Source: Adiantum capillus-veneris (Eukaryota; Streptophyta; Polypodiopsida; Polypodiales; Pteridaceae). From it: DNA of 64,000 nucleotides. Positions 42,399 to 53,648 of this stretch are shown in pieces. Position numbers and translations under genes: made by a program. The notes beneath the pieces were generated by a model. The model ran no database searches, had not been told where the DNA came from, and was given only the letters and a program-made list of their open reading frames with translations. The stretch lies in assembly GCA_014529385.2 (NCBI GenBank), contig CM043964.1, positions 138,594,529-138,658,528 on the forward strand, written 5' to 3'. Every line of letters starts with the position of its first letter. Position 1 is the stretch's first letter.

Positions 42399-42833
42399 TT
42401 GGGGTCATTTCGGCCTCCGTTTCCACTACAGGCAGTACTGCACACTTTCCTTGATAGTGTCAAGGATATCAATGAGCAGCTTATTTCTGCAGGTGAAGTC
42501 ATTTCAGACAGTTCCCTTGTGCAGACTGTTCTTGATGCCTTACCAGATTCCTACCAGACTTTTGCTAGTACTTGGAGACTTATGACCCAAGGAAATCCTG
42601 AAGTTGTCAAGTTTGATGCATTATGCACATTGCTGTTGCAAGAGTCACTTTCTAGGAAAAACAGGTCTAGGTAGCGTGCAGTTGAACAGGATTTTATTGC
42701 TTCTCAAAGAAAGAGTGGTAATAGTAATGCAGGCACTTCTTATGGTTCTGCTGCGAGTGGAAAAAATTATGTTCCTAATGCTTCTGCTGGCAGCACTTCG
42801 TCTGGCAATTCTGGTGATAAGGGCAAAAAGAAG
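42399..42833 (+). pseudogene. Copia gag, N-terminally truncated
   Basis: The frame from ATG 42,399 encodes only the C-terminal half of a UBN2-type gag: HTFLDSVKDINEQL, VLDALPDSYQTFASTW and FDALCTLLLQES. The first 150-200 residues normal for this family are missing between PBS and 42,399, so an internal deletion is likely. A TAG stop at 42,672 interrupts it; the same frame continues into the zinc knuckle. Confidence 0.8.
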
Positions 42834-43760
42834 ATGCGTTGCCATTATTGTAAAGCTAATGATCACTTGATCAAGTCGTGTCCTAAGTTGAAGGCCAAAG
42901 AGGCTAAGAAGAAAGAGGGTGGTTCCACTGCAAATGCTGGTTCCACTACAAATGCAGCCATTGTTGAGTCTTCTGTGAAAGGAGATTGTGATGCTGATGT
43001 TGATGCAGAATGGGCTTTTAGCGTAGAGTGCACTTACAATCCTGCTGTCCATGATGCATGCTTGTCAGTTGCTGCAGATTCACATGTGTGGTATTTCGAC
43101 AGTGGTGCTACAAAGCACATTACCTCACATCGTGAATTGTTTACCTCTCTCGAGTCTGTCCCTCATGGGAATTCAGTCACTTGTGCCAACAACGCCTCTT
43201 ATCCAGTTCAGGGAGTTGGAAAGATTGTGCTCACTGCTGCTAATGGCATCTCCTTCACACTTGTTGATGCACTTTATGTACCTGGGATCAAGAAGAATCT
43301 CTTGTCTGTATCCACACTTGCTAGACTTGGACTTGTAGTCAAATTTGTGGATGACAGATGTACAGTTCATGATCTCTGTTTTGGTGATGAAATTGTTGCA
43401 TCTGGGCTTTTGTGCCGTGGGCTGTATAAGCTCACTTTGTATGACAAGTGTGGACAAAATTTTGCAAATGCTATTGCAGATTCAAGGGCTATTTTAGATG
43501 CAAAACTTTGGCATGCACGTTTTGGTCATTTGAATTTTGCCAGTTTGTTGCGTTTGCAGAAATCTGATATGGTTGCTTCTTTGCCACCTCTCGAAGCACC
43601 TGTCAAACATGTTTGTGAAGGCTGTATTCTGGGTAACATGCAGCGTTCTAAGTTTCCAAAGGATGGTTCAGTTAGGGCCACATGCAGGTTGCAGCTTGTG
43701 CATAGTGATGTTTGTGGCCCATGCAAACTCCGTCCTTGGGCAATTACCTGTACTTCGTGA
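42834..43760 (+). pseudogene. Copia zinc knuckle, protease and integrase start
   Basis: Zinc knuckle CHYCKANDHLIKSCP (CX2CX4HX4C), then protease WYFDSGATKHIT (DSGA intact) and YVPGIKKNLLSVSTL. Next the GAG-pre-integrase LWHARFGHLNFASLLRL with CEGCILGN, and the integrase start LVHSDVCGP (first catalytic Asp). At about 43,715 one base is missing and the frame ends at 43,760. The next 60-100 bp still read as YLYFVTFIDDYSRHAW in another frame. Confidence 0.9.
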
Positions 43761-43766
43761 CTTTCA

Positions 43767-46277
43767 TTGATGATTACTCCAGGCATGCATGGGTATTTCC
43801 GCTTAAAGCGACGTCCGAAGTTTATGTGCTTCAAACAATTTCTGGCTATGGCTGAAAATGTCTCGAAATGTACTATGGACACCCTCCGTTCCGATCGAGG
43901 GGGGGAGTATATGTCTCATGAATTTAATGCATTTCTGGCTAGTCGTGGGATAAAACACCAATGTACAGTGCCTTACACACCTCAGCAAAATGGTGTTGCT
44001 GAGAGGAAAAACAGGTCACTAACGGAAATGGCACGATGTATGGTCAAAAGTCAAGCTTTGCCACATTCTTTTTGGCTTGAGGCCATCATGTGTGCCACTT
44101 ATGTACTTAACAGGTATCCTACGAAAGCTTTGCAGTCTATTACTCCATATGAAGCATGGCATGATAGAAAGCCTTCTATTGAGCACATGCGTGTTTTTGG
44201 CTGTTTGGCATATGCTTTGGTGCCACAAGTGCAGCGCAGAAAATTGGATGATAAGGCTGTCAAATGTATTTTTGTTGGTTATAGTGCTGAAAGCAAAGGT
44301 TACAGGTTGTATCATTCGCAAACAAAACGTATTCTGGTTTCACGGGATGTAGTGTTTGTGGAAGATTCTCTTCAGCCCTTGCTGTCATGTACTAGAGACA
44401 GTAATGTAAGCTCACATGACATTTATGACACTTTGTTGCCTCTTTTCAGTGGTGGAAATACGAATGTAAGTTCCAATGAGGCAAATGTACAGCCTATGGG
44501 GGTTTCTGAAAATGTTTTAGATCAGCCTATTACTGATGCAGATGTACATGATGTACTTGATGAGGAAAGGGCTGAAAATGAGCAGGCTAGAGGTATGCCA
44601 AAATGGTTGGTGCACACTTTGCGTGACAGTAAATTGGATTTACCTTTGTCTAGTCGTACTCGTTCAGGCTCTCGCCATGCATCTTATGCATCAGATTGTT
44701 ATGCTTTGGCTGTGTCTAGTTTACATGATGTTGAGGAGCCTCTGTCTTTTGATGAAGCACAAAATTCAGAAAATTGGATGGCTGCCATGCAATCAGAATA
44801 TGATGCACTTATAGAAAATGACACATGGACTTTATGTGATTTGCCTCCTGGCAAAAAGGCCATTGGTACGAAGTGGGTTTACAAGTTGAAACGCAAGCCG
44901 GATGGTGAGATCGATCGCCATAAGGCTCGACTTGTTGCAAAGGGTTATGCACAGCAAAAAGGCATAGATTATGAAGAGACTTTTGCTCCCACTTGTCGTA
45001 TGACTACTGTGCGTTTTCTATGTGCATTGGCAGCTCATTTTGGTTGGGATGTACATCAATCAGACATTGTTACTGCTTTCTTGAATGGTGACATATTTGA
45101 GGAAGTTTATGTAACGCAGCCTCGCGGTTTTGTCATAAAAGAACAAGAGGACAAAGTGTGCAGATGTAAGAAGGCTTTGTATGGGTTGAAGCAATCTCCT
45201 CGTGCTTGGTATGAGAAAGCTGACACTCATTTGGTTAAACGAGGCTTTTGTAACAGTCCAACAGAAAGCACATTGTATGTAAAGCGTGAGGATGATGTAT
45301 TTCTCATTGTGGTTCTTTATGTTGATGATTTGCTGATCACTGGACCAAATGAGAGACATATTGCTGAATTTAAGGCTGATTTGAATGCTACTTTCAAGAT
45401 GAAAGATTTGGGGCTGTTGCATCATTATTTGGGTATACAGTTTAAGCAGTGTGATGGTGGTATTGCCTTGTGTCAGAAAAGTTACATAGAGACATTGCTA
45501 TGTAAGTTTGGACTTGATGATTGCAAACCTATTGCCACTCCCATGGAAACAGGTTTGAAGTTGAGTCTACATGATGCTGGTGATCCTGCTGATGTCACTC
45601 TTTACCAAACTGCTGTTGGCTGCCTCATTTATGTATGCAACACGAGGCCGGATATTCAGTTTGCAGTCTCACAGGTCAGCAGATTTATGCATAGCCCAGG
45701 GTCTAAGCATTGGGCGCAGGTTGTCAAGAGAATTTTCCGCTACCTTAGTGGAACTTTACATCTTGGCTTGTTTTATCCCAAGGGGGGATCATTGCCGCCA
45801 GACTTACATGCTTTTTCGGACTCAGATTGGGCTGGTTGTTTTGACACGCGAGTGTCCACAAGTGGTTTTTGTTTCATGCTTGGCAGTTCATGTATATCAT
45901 GGTTGAGCAAGAAGAAACCTACTGTGGCCACTTCGAGTTGTGAGGCTGAGTACAGGGCAGTCTTCACAGCTACGGTTGAGTGTGTATGGCTCAGACGCCT
46001 TATGGCTGATTTGGGTGTTGGACAGGACACTGCCGACACTATCTACACTGACAGTCAGAGCGCATTGGCAGTTGCGAGGAACCCAGTTTTTCATGCTCGC
46101 ACAAAGCACATTGAGGTGCATTACCACTATGTCAGGGAGAGGCTCTCAGCAGGAGAGATCAGCTTGGCTTATGTGCCAACACAGGACAACCTTGCAGATC
46201 TTTTCACAAAGGCATTGTCTCGTGAGAAGCTTGAAGCTTTCCGCAAAGCTTTGGGCTTACTCCCCTTTGTGGACTGA
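43767..46277 (+). pseudogene. Copia integrase core, RT and RNase H (long open frame)
   Basis: An 836-codon open frame. Integrase core: TLRSDRGGEYMS (second Asp) and PYTPQQNGVAERKN (Glu). RT: KWVYKLKRKPDGEIDRHKAR, GIDYEETFAPTCRMTTVR, LKQSPRAWYEK, VVLYVDDLLITG (catalytic YVDD) and LGIQF. RNase H: AFSDSDWAGCFDTRVSTSG, SSCEAEYRAVF, DSQSALAVARNP, HIEVHYHYVRE. It ends LGLLPFVD close to the PPT, as normal. The frame returns after a second small deletion near 43,820, so the first codons listed do not belong to the true protein. Confidence 0.93.
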
Positions 46278-46341
46278 TCATGTCCTCAGGGCATGGCACT
46301 TCCCTTTACTCATGTGCCAGCTCTTGTTCACCGCATCACTC

Positions 46342-46577
46342 CAGGGGGGATTTGTTACCATATACATGTGGTAGTGATGTGTGTGAACACACTAGGACCG
46401 CGGGGCATTTTTTCCCTCTTTAGGAGGTTTTTTCCCCCGTGCATTGTATATACGCCCATCACTCTAGGGCTATCTGTCTTTCCATTGCACACAAGGAACA
46501 CACTTTCTATTGTGTGCCTTGAGCTTCCTTCGTCTTCTCCAAGCTGTGTGTGTTTCTCTGCAACCCTAATTCCAACA
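46342..46577 (+). repeat. Copia polypurine tract and 3' LTR
   Basis: CAGGGGGGA (46,342-46,350) is followed by the 225-bp LTR at 46,353-46,577, ending CCAACA next to TTTTC. Confidence 0.92.
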
Positions 46578-46599
46578 TTTTCTGGCAATGATTCTCTTG

Positions 46600-47664
46600 G
46601 CCTCTCTCGAAGGGGCCGTGCAAGGGCTTAAATTCCCGACTTACCGCTTTGGAAAATATAGCTCAGTCGACGACTGCCCGTATTTCCGAGGGCGAAACCC
46701 ATCTCCAGCAATTGCAGATGCAGATTGCTGGTTTTGGGCGTTGACATGGTGGTCCTACTACCACCATTCCTTACAAAACCACTAATTTCTCAAGAGAAAA
46801 GAGAATGTACGGAATTGGCCATAAATAACTGGCTTCATCAGTGGACCACGTATTTTGATCTTCATGGGGAGCATGACAAGCGGAGGATTCAGACGATTGC
46901 TCTTTATTTGCACAGCAAGGCGCTTACGTGGTGGCATGATATGACAGAGAAGCTTACCACGCGCGCTGACTTCTGTGTGAAATTCAAGAAGGATTTCGCC
47001 AAAATGGATCCTTTGAAAGCTTATGCCAAACTGCAGAATCTTTCAATGAAAGCTCTGTCTTTTGATCAGTACACAACTGCTTTCAAAGAAGCACTCACCT
47101 TTTACAAGGTGGATTCTACGCATGTTGTGCACATGTACTTACTGGGATTACATGAAGATTACCGCTGGGCCTTGATCAAGGATAAAGCACCGACTTACGT
47201 CGAGGATGCAATGGCAAAGGCCAGGACGTTCCATTTGATAAATGGAGCGAACTATGAGAAGAAAAGAAGTTCAGACCATCAATCCGGTGAGGGCGCTTCG
47301 AGGAAGGACCACGATTCCAGCAAAGGTCCAAATCATCGTCGAGACCTTCTCAGGAGAAGAAGAAAGTAAAAAATGCTGCAATTGCTGAAGCGGTGAAGAA
47401 GGGTGCTTGCTTCGGATGTGGCCAGATAGGTCACCAAATCAAGGATTGCCCCAAGAAGAAGACCAAGAAACCGCAAGGTTGTCCTTCGGTTTAGATTCAC
47501 GAGATCTCAGGTAACTTTGATGTTATTCAAGTTGAAATCCATCACTTAGCGCACAGTTCATGCACTAATTATACTTTTAGCACCAAAGTGTTTAATAAGT
47601 TCGATCTTCTCCGTTTCCACGGGAAGATCAATGGTCGCGACGTGATCGTATTCCTTGATAATAG
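46600..47664 (+). pseudogene. Gypsy gag-protease fragment (N)
   Basis: Frame 46,725-47,369 gives a gag domain: NNWLHQWTTYFDLHGEHDKRR, LYLHSKALTWWHDM, FKKDFAKMDPLKAYAKLQ, YLLGLHEDYRWALI. After a frameshift at about 47,370 comes the knuckle CFGCGQIGHQIKDCP, then protease NGRDVIVFLDNRSSHNF with DNR in place of DTG. The last codons (HNFVDAKLVQ) run straight into the thioredoxin-flanking repeat. The beginning, at about 46,600, is where copy 1 of the duplication ends. Confidence 0.8.
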
Positions 47665-49250
47665 AAGCTCACACAATTTTGTGGATGCAAAATTGGTGCA
47701 GAAATAAGTCACATGTGTATCCACTTACAACATCTATGGATCTAAGATCAAATTCCAACTACCATGCAAGTGGATCGACTAAGTCACGTGTGTATCCACT
47801 TGGGACCTTCACACATTTCACCTGAATTTAATAACAATCAATGCAATATGCAATATACACCAGTGCTGGATCCAACATTCAATACCATGCAAGTGGATCA
47901 AACAAGTCATCTATGAATCCAAGATCCAATTCCATTTACCACGCGAGTGGATCAAGATCGATCCACCACCTAAACAGCTTGACAACAATGCGATTTGAAA
48001 TATACACCGGTGCAGGTCATGCCATGTCACCACGTTGTGACAGATGGATCCAACATTCAATACCATGCAAGTGGATGTCATTTATGGATCCAAGATCGGA
48101 TTCCACTTACCATGCAAGGGGCTCAAACAAGTCATGTGGATCCATTACACATATCCACTTGAAAGTAATGGCATTCAATGCAATATGCATTATTCACCAA
48201 GAATTGATCAGGACTGTTCCTAACTGGGCTCTCGTATGGCTCTTACATTCAACAATTGACCATGGTCATCTTTTCAAACCCTAGCATTTGACTAACATGA
48301 TTTATCCATAGCTTTTGATTTTCTTTGAATTTCTTCAATTGCAACATTTGGTTTGAGGAGTTGACCTCGATTGTCATTGCGCTAAGCTAAGATGTTAAAG
48401 ACGTTAATTTCTTTTGCATCCATGGGATGTACATAGGCCTTAGCATTTCAAATGACCATACCATTTCATTGGGCTAGAACTTTGGGCCTTTGAGAGGGTC
48501 ATCAGCTGTTTGCAACGCTTTCAACAACTGGTTTGTAAGGTTACATTTAGATACATCTTTATTTTCTGGTTTCACGTTCGCATATATGATATGGGACGAG
48601 ATCATTTATGAGTAAACGTGTATCCCTGAGAAATCTAGAGCCTGCCTCTTGGTCTGTATTTGTTTTTTTGGGGGGGGGGGGTTTCAGCAGGGAAGTTCAG
48701 AGAATTTATCTGCGTTTTTCCTAGGTTCTGTGCACGCCTCTGATATCTCAAGTTTTGGCTGCAGGTTGTAGTGGACTTTACAGCTTCTTGGTGTGGACCA
48801 TGCAAGTTCATTGCTCCAGTTTTTGCTGAGTTGTCTGAGAAGTATCCCAACCTTGTCTTCTTAAAAGTTGACGTAGATGAGATGAATGTAAGTTGTCGTT
48901 GAGTTTTGCCTTCCAAATAAAAGGTCTGCATTTAGCTGTTAAAATTCTACTCGCAACTCATTCTTGTTTAGGCAATCAGCACTGCGTATGAGGTTCGAGC
49001 TATGCCCACCTTCTTATTCATTGAGAAAGGCGTTGTCATTGATAAGATTATTGGAGCGAACAAAGGTGAGCTCGAAGCTAAGGTTCGCCAATACTCTGAG
49101 ATATGTGCTGCTGTGGCTGCTTGATAGCTGATTCACGCCCTGACAGAAGAGCAACAGTAATTTTATACACTACTAGTCTTTCATAGTTTGGTGTCTTTGT
49201 CATTTTAGACAAAGCCAGTGTTTAGTATTTTCTGGCAATGATTTTCTTGG
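47665..49250 (+). repeat. Thioredoxin-bearing duplication, copy 2 (copia-free)
   Basis: About 1.58 kb, colinear with 40,463-42,001 plus 46,578-46,600. It keeps the uninterrupted TTTTCTGGCAATG (49,228-49,240) where copia sits in copy 1. In the intron upstream of exon 2, copy 2 has an added stretch with a G run (48,668-48,681) where copy 1 has a different G-rich run. Confidence 0.85.
48765..49124 (+). pseudogene. Thioredoxin h-type, exons 2-3 open, exon 1 missing
   Basis: Exon 2 (48,765-48,887, 41 codons) carries [18 protein letters not shown]; a GT...AG intron (48,888-48,971) follows. Exon 3 (48,972-49,124) reads AISTAYEVRAMPTFLF, GVVIDKIIGANKGEL, ending ICAAVAA and TGA. The WCGPC redox site and the AMPT cis-proline loop are intact. 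These 91 residues lack the first 25-35 residues of a normal thioredoxin h (about 115-120). No exon 1 is found between the gypsy protease remnant and exon 2, so this is a 5'-truncated gene. A distant first exon outside the duplicated unit cannot be excluded. Confidence 0.82.
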
Positions 49251-50134
49251 TGCCCTTTTTGTATATGAAGCTTATCGATTTTTGATGTGGTGAAGAGTTA
49301 TCATGTGGTACTCAGTTAAGCGTGATAACAAACTTCCTAATTCAATGCTAGAGCTTTGTAATTAATGTCTGGAATTAATATAGTGATGATGGGGTGTTTT
49401 TGGCCAAAATGTAGCTTTTTTTGGTTCTCCATTTTTTTGATCGCCGCCTATCAGTGCAGGGCAATTGTATCTTTTGTTCTTACAAGGGTTTTGATATGCC
49501 CATAAGAATAAGAAGTGACCAGCGATCAATTCAGAGATGGTAGTAAGAGACAAATGTAGATTGTAGTCATCAAGTTGGAACAAATGGTTGTTTACATTGA
49601 ATTTGCTGCAATATACAGTCCTTGCTTACATTGCTTACACCAAAATATTGCAATATGAAGTCCTTGCTTTCATTGCTTACAACAAATGTACTGCAATATG
49701 CAGCCCTTGCTTACACAAGTTTGCTTCACCAGTTAAGTAGTATCAACAGTGTAAGTGTGTTTTGATGTGGGTTTGTACAATTTCTGAGCTCTTAATGGGT
49801 ATTTGTTTCGCTGGTTAGGGAGCAAGGTGAGATATAAAAGTAATGGTGACATATGCCTTTGAAAATATGCACTTAGATTATTCCAACTTGCCACTGTAGT
49901 ACAAACCATGTAATTCTGCCTATTATAATCAATTATGATAGGCAACCGTAACCTAGATTGCAACTAGATTTATTGAGATTAATGTGAAGGGTGAGATTAT
50001 GCATAGCTGTAGTATCTTAGTTTTGTCTACTTTTTATCTGATTGTTCTGGTTCCAGCATTATTTAACAGCCAAATAGCATCAAAGATGATTCATGACTCG
50101 CGTTATACTGTTCGTTTGGAGTGGGTGGGGCGGG

Positions 50135-50136
<2 letters not shown>
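49251..50136. other. Non-coding flank of thioredoxin copy 2 with a short tandem repeat
   Basis: No gene supported. From about 49,607 to 49,716 a unit of type TGCAATATGCAGTCCTTGCTTACA occurs three times at roughly 45-bp spacing, partly with ATTGCTTACACCAAA. The rest is ordinary AT-rich sequence and may be native flank. Confidence 0.5.

Positions 50137-50171
<35 letters not shown>
50137..50171. repeat. (GA)n microsatellite
   Basis: Thirty-five bases of GA repeats. Confidence 0.95.
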
Positions 50172-50173
<2 letters not shown>

Positions 50174-50353
50174 GTGAATGCATACATGCACAAAACCTCA
50201 CACAAACAGAGAGGCCAAATCTATAGCGGGCTTCAATTACATAGCGTGTCTCCAATCCAACCTTGAAGAGAGTGTTGGCAGCTCAGTCGGTGTAGTTAAC
50301 CTTGGCACGAGAAGGGTAGTCCAGCCAGCAGGGCCGCCCACTGTGTAGACAGT

Positions 50354-50450
50354 AGCAAATGACAGCGGCACACAAAGACAGGAAAGAAATGGAGAGCAGA
50401 GAGAGCAGCAGCAAATGACAGCGGCACACAAGACAGGAAAGAAATGGAGG
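50354..50450. repeat. Two-copy 56-bp tandem repeat
   Basis: AGCAAATGACAGCGGCACAC at 50,354 recurs at 50,410, followed in both by AGACAGGAAAGAAATGGAG. A local duplication in non-coding sequence. Confidence 0.85.
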
Positions 50451-50829
50451 GCGCCATTGTCGCCATAGCCCCCAAGAAATGCTTACAATAAACACATACA
50501 GCTGAAGAAGGCTTAATTAATAATTAATTAGATTAAGGTTCCACAATAAACTGGTCTCTCTCTCTCTCTGAAAGTGGTAGACAGGGCGTAGTACGTACCG
50601 AAAGAAGGCAGCGGGCCTGTAGGAACTTGGTACCTTAATACGAGAACCAGCGGCCACGTGGTGCTGAGGTACTTTGCAAGAAGAAAGAAGCTGCAGACTG
50701 CAGTGGTCTGCAAAGTGACCTCATCACCACGTGGTGGCCAGCTCCCACAGAATGAAAATGCAGTTGGTAACTGCACTGCATTGCCTCCTCCGTCGTCCTC
50801 CTTGCTTGCGTTTTTTTATAGGCGCACTC

Positions 50830-52547
50830 ATGCAGTTGTTGGGTGGTTGGCAACGGCCTCTAAGGACTCGCTTGAGCCTCCAGCGTCTTCACACACATCC
50901 GGTTTGCTTTGTTCTTGGGGGCTCTTACGGCGTGGCCTGGAGCAGAGACAGCCGATGTGCACGGAGGAGTGCCTATGGAAGCCCCTCTTCTGGAACCCCA
51001 TGGTTAGCACTCAGAGATGCCACTGGTTGGTAGTCGGCCTCATGTTTCATGGGGTCCCATGGCAGGAGGTCCAGCGCGCTCTCTAGGTGACTGCGCTCTC
51101 TAGGTGACTGGCTAGAGTTCACAGGTTTGTCAGAGGAGGTGCAGGGTTTCTAGCTACAGGGTATGAGAGGGGTGCAGAGCATGTGTCAAGACATCTCAGA
51201 GGCAGTTCCAGCTGAGTGGCTCACGTCTCTCGAGCCAATAAGCACCCCGGTGGATGGGAGCCTTCACACGACTGGAGGTTCTCATTTCAATTAGGGCCTG
51301 CTCTGAGACTGTCCCTACCCTGTCCTTCAAGCTTCAGGGTGGGGGACGATTACAGCGAGTTGCAGTAGAGGCCCCGCTGGTAGTAGAGTGTTGTTTCCAG
51401 AGGATCCGAGTTGTGGGCATCTGTGGTAGGACTTGTGTCATTGACCTTGACCCAGCAGCTCTTGAGACTGGACACTGGAGGCTATGGGCTTGGGAGTGTT
51501 GTCCACTGGCACGAGTACAGTGGGATCCTGGTGAGTGGCTATGGAGGGACCCCTTCTCTTCTGTAGACCACCCAGAAGTCCCCTTCTTTCAGTACACTGT
51601 TCGGCTTGGACGTCATATACTTGCAGCCAAAAGAGAGTCCCGCTCCGCTACAGCACGTCATTGGTAGGATGAGGGCCTCACAGTCAAGTTCTTGGCAGCC
51701 TTTTGGCAGAGGCTGTGGGACTCCAGACAGCCAAGGCGCGTCACTTTGTTTCAGTGGCTGGTTGCACACAGAGCTACAGCAGTAGGGAGCTAGCTTGTGC
51801 ATAGTGGTCTCTCGACCGCATGTGCAGCCTGTGACCAGTTGGTGGAGAGTCAGCGTCATTGTCTTTGGGACTGTCCCTCGGCCCAGCAGGTGTGGCTATG
51901 AGTTCTTCGGCTGATGCCTACTCTCTCCACGCCTAGACAGTACACTTGGGGGGCAGCGGCTTGGTCCACTCTCACGGGCCCGGCACTTTAGTTTGAGCTA
52001 TCCTTCACCAGCAGGATGATAGTGATATAGTGGGGGCGACCTACACTCCAGCCTGCTACTACAGAGCTTACTCCACAGGAGTGGTGCAGTGAGAGAGAGG
52101 AGTGTTGGGAGCTCATCAGTGGCCTGACACTTTGGTTCATCTGCCGGGCCCGCTGTTTTCGCATTTTTGAGGCTCTCTCTGTGCCACCAACAGACTGTTC
52201 GTGAATTTTGGCTAGAGCTGATCCATACTCTCAGAGGACAGCTTGAGGGACTACAGGGCAGCTCCGACCGCATGTGGGAGGTCCGCGAGGCTTTCCTTTG
52301 ACTCTGGCGCCCTGGGCCTTTCTACACCATTGTTCAGGGTGTGCTCAGATGGTACTACCGACCACCTGTGTGGCTCTTCCCTCCTCCCATCCCTTGATTT
52401 AGCCTCATTGTATATATGTTGTTCTTTCATTGGGAGAGTCTCCCCATCATGTTTGTTATATCCCTCTCTTGCAAAGGTGGTTGTAGCCCTACGAGCAGCT
52501 TTCATTAACTAATAGAAGGATCTTGTTCTCGGGAAAAAAAAAATGAA
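50830..52547 (+). pseudogene. LINE 3' end (RT zinc-binding domain) with poly-A
   Basis: Degenerate frames give the RT C-terminal zinc-binding (zf-RVT) region: FFQYTVRLGRHILAAKR, then SRQPRRVTLFQWLVAHRATAVGS, CAACDQLVESQRHCLWDCPSAQQVW. The CX2C...HX4-6C arrangement is that of plant L1 ORF2 ends. A non-coding tail and a ten-A run (52,538-52,547) close it. The start at about 50,830 is approximate; the copy is 5'-truncated. It may belong to the same family as the LINE at 24.8-27.1 kb, but the overlap is too small to test. Confidence 0.75.
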
Positions 52548-53274
52548 TATCTAGGCAATGAAGAGTCTCGCTAAATGATCCGGCTTGACTGTTTTCTTCA
52601 CTGGAATGAAATGAGCATGCTTGCCAAATCTATCAATAACAGGCGAGATACCATCGTGCCCACTCTGTGTTTTTGAGAGATCAAAAATGAAATTCATAGC
52701 AATACTTCCCCACGGGCAGATGGGAATGGGTAAAGTCTATAACAATCCCTATGCTTTATGCCTGTCAAACTTGACCTTTTGGCATACCAAGTAACTGCGT
52801 ACAAAATTGCCCACATTCTTCTTGAGTCTTGGCCAAAAGAAGTATTGCTCCACACCTTTCAAGGTGGTGTCAATGCCGCGGTGACCCGTAAGTGGTGGAC
52901 AGTGGCATTCGATTAGAGCCTTTTCCCTAACGGCTGTGTAACACACAACATCGTTTTCTTCATGAAGTAGACTTTCCAAATGCAATATCCCGCTACTATC
53001 TCCCCATTCTATATTTGACTGAGTACATCTACAAAACCTGGATCTATGGCGTACTGATCGACCATGTCCTCGAAGCTTTTATGATGAATCGTGGAAATAG
53101 CCAAGACTAACAGCTTCCGAGACAAAGCATTTGCCACCAAGTTCATCTGTCCCTGCACATGGCCAATCTGAAAGTGAAACCGTGACAAGATGTTAGCCCA
53201 CCGCATTTGCTTTTCTGATAGCTGCTTCTATGACAAGAAGTAGCGTAAACTTTGATGATTAGTGAAGATATAGC
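52548..53274 (-). pseudogene. Element J: gypsy RNase H end and integrase start
   Basis: Minus strand: MRWANILSRFHFQIGHVQG and LVANALSRKLLV (RNase H end), FEDMVDQYAIDPGF, then integrase HHCC LTGHRGIDTTLKGVEQYFFW and LVCQKVKFDRHKA, and the core start with FIFDLSKTQSGHDGI and DRFGKHAHFIPVKK. Same family as element G (FEDMVDQYATDPDF there). Cut on one side by the LINE poly-A and on the other by the element K LTR fragment. Confidence 0.85.
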
Positions 53275-53580
53275 AGGTGTGTGCATCCGACACCTTAGAT
53301 TGTCATCCTCAAGATTGTCTTTTAATAGCAAGTCTCAGAATTAAATTTTGATAAGCCAAACTCACTTTAGACAATTAAATCTCATCTAGTGTTAATAAAT
53401 TAATTCCTAAGTTTAAGATATGCATATTTATGCATGTGCATGGGTATGTATGTGCATTTGTATGTATGTCCATGTATGCCCATAAATGATCCATATCCAT
53501 GGACCCATTTCTTATAGAATAATTGACTATGAGCATGGGGCCACTACATGAGGTGTATCACCCAAAAGGGTAAAGAGGGA
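53270..53580 (+). repeat. Element K LTR fragment (left)
   Basis: TAGCAGGTGTGTGCATCCG and the following text match 55,560-55,858, including the alternating ATGTATGTGCATG(T)GTATGTATGTCC section, and diverge after 53,580. The left part of the LTR (equivalent to 55,264-55,558) is absent. Confidence 0.75.
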
Positions 53581-53648
53581 AATACATCAATGCGAGGAAG
53601 CTCGGATGCCTCTCGTCTGATCTTAAGAAGCTTCGATGGGGGGAAGAG

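Larger units (their letters stand above)
42002..46577 (+). mobile_element. Ty1/copia LTR retrotransposon in the thioredoxin 3' flank
   Basis: LTRs TGTTACC...CCAACA at 42,002-42,228 and 46,353-46,577, PBS after the first, and a purine tract CAGGGGGGA before the second. It is flanked on both sides by TTTTC (41,997-42,001 and 46,578-46,582), a 5-bp target duplication. The empty site TTTTCTGGCAATG is preserved at 49,228. Coding: a truncated gag, then protease, integrase, RT and RNase H in copia order. Defects are a truncated gag N-terminus, one stop and a pair of small frameshifts. Confidence 0.93.

Noticed and set aside
45060-46127. Minus-strand ORFs within the copia pol
   Set aside because: The plus-strand frame contains all RT and RNase H motifs; the antisense frames have none.
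50270-50310. tRNA-like GGCAGCTCAGTCGGTGTAGTTAACC
   Set aside because: Resembles a D-arm, but no acceptor stem, anticodon arm or T-arm could be matched around it.
50658-51086. 142-codon ORF at the start of the LINE 3' fragment
   Set aside because: Cys/Trp-rich and partly overlapping LINE-derived sequence; no start context or family evidence for a separate gene.
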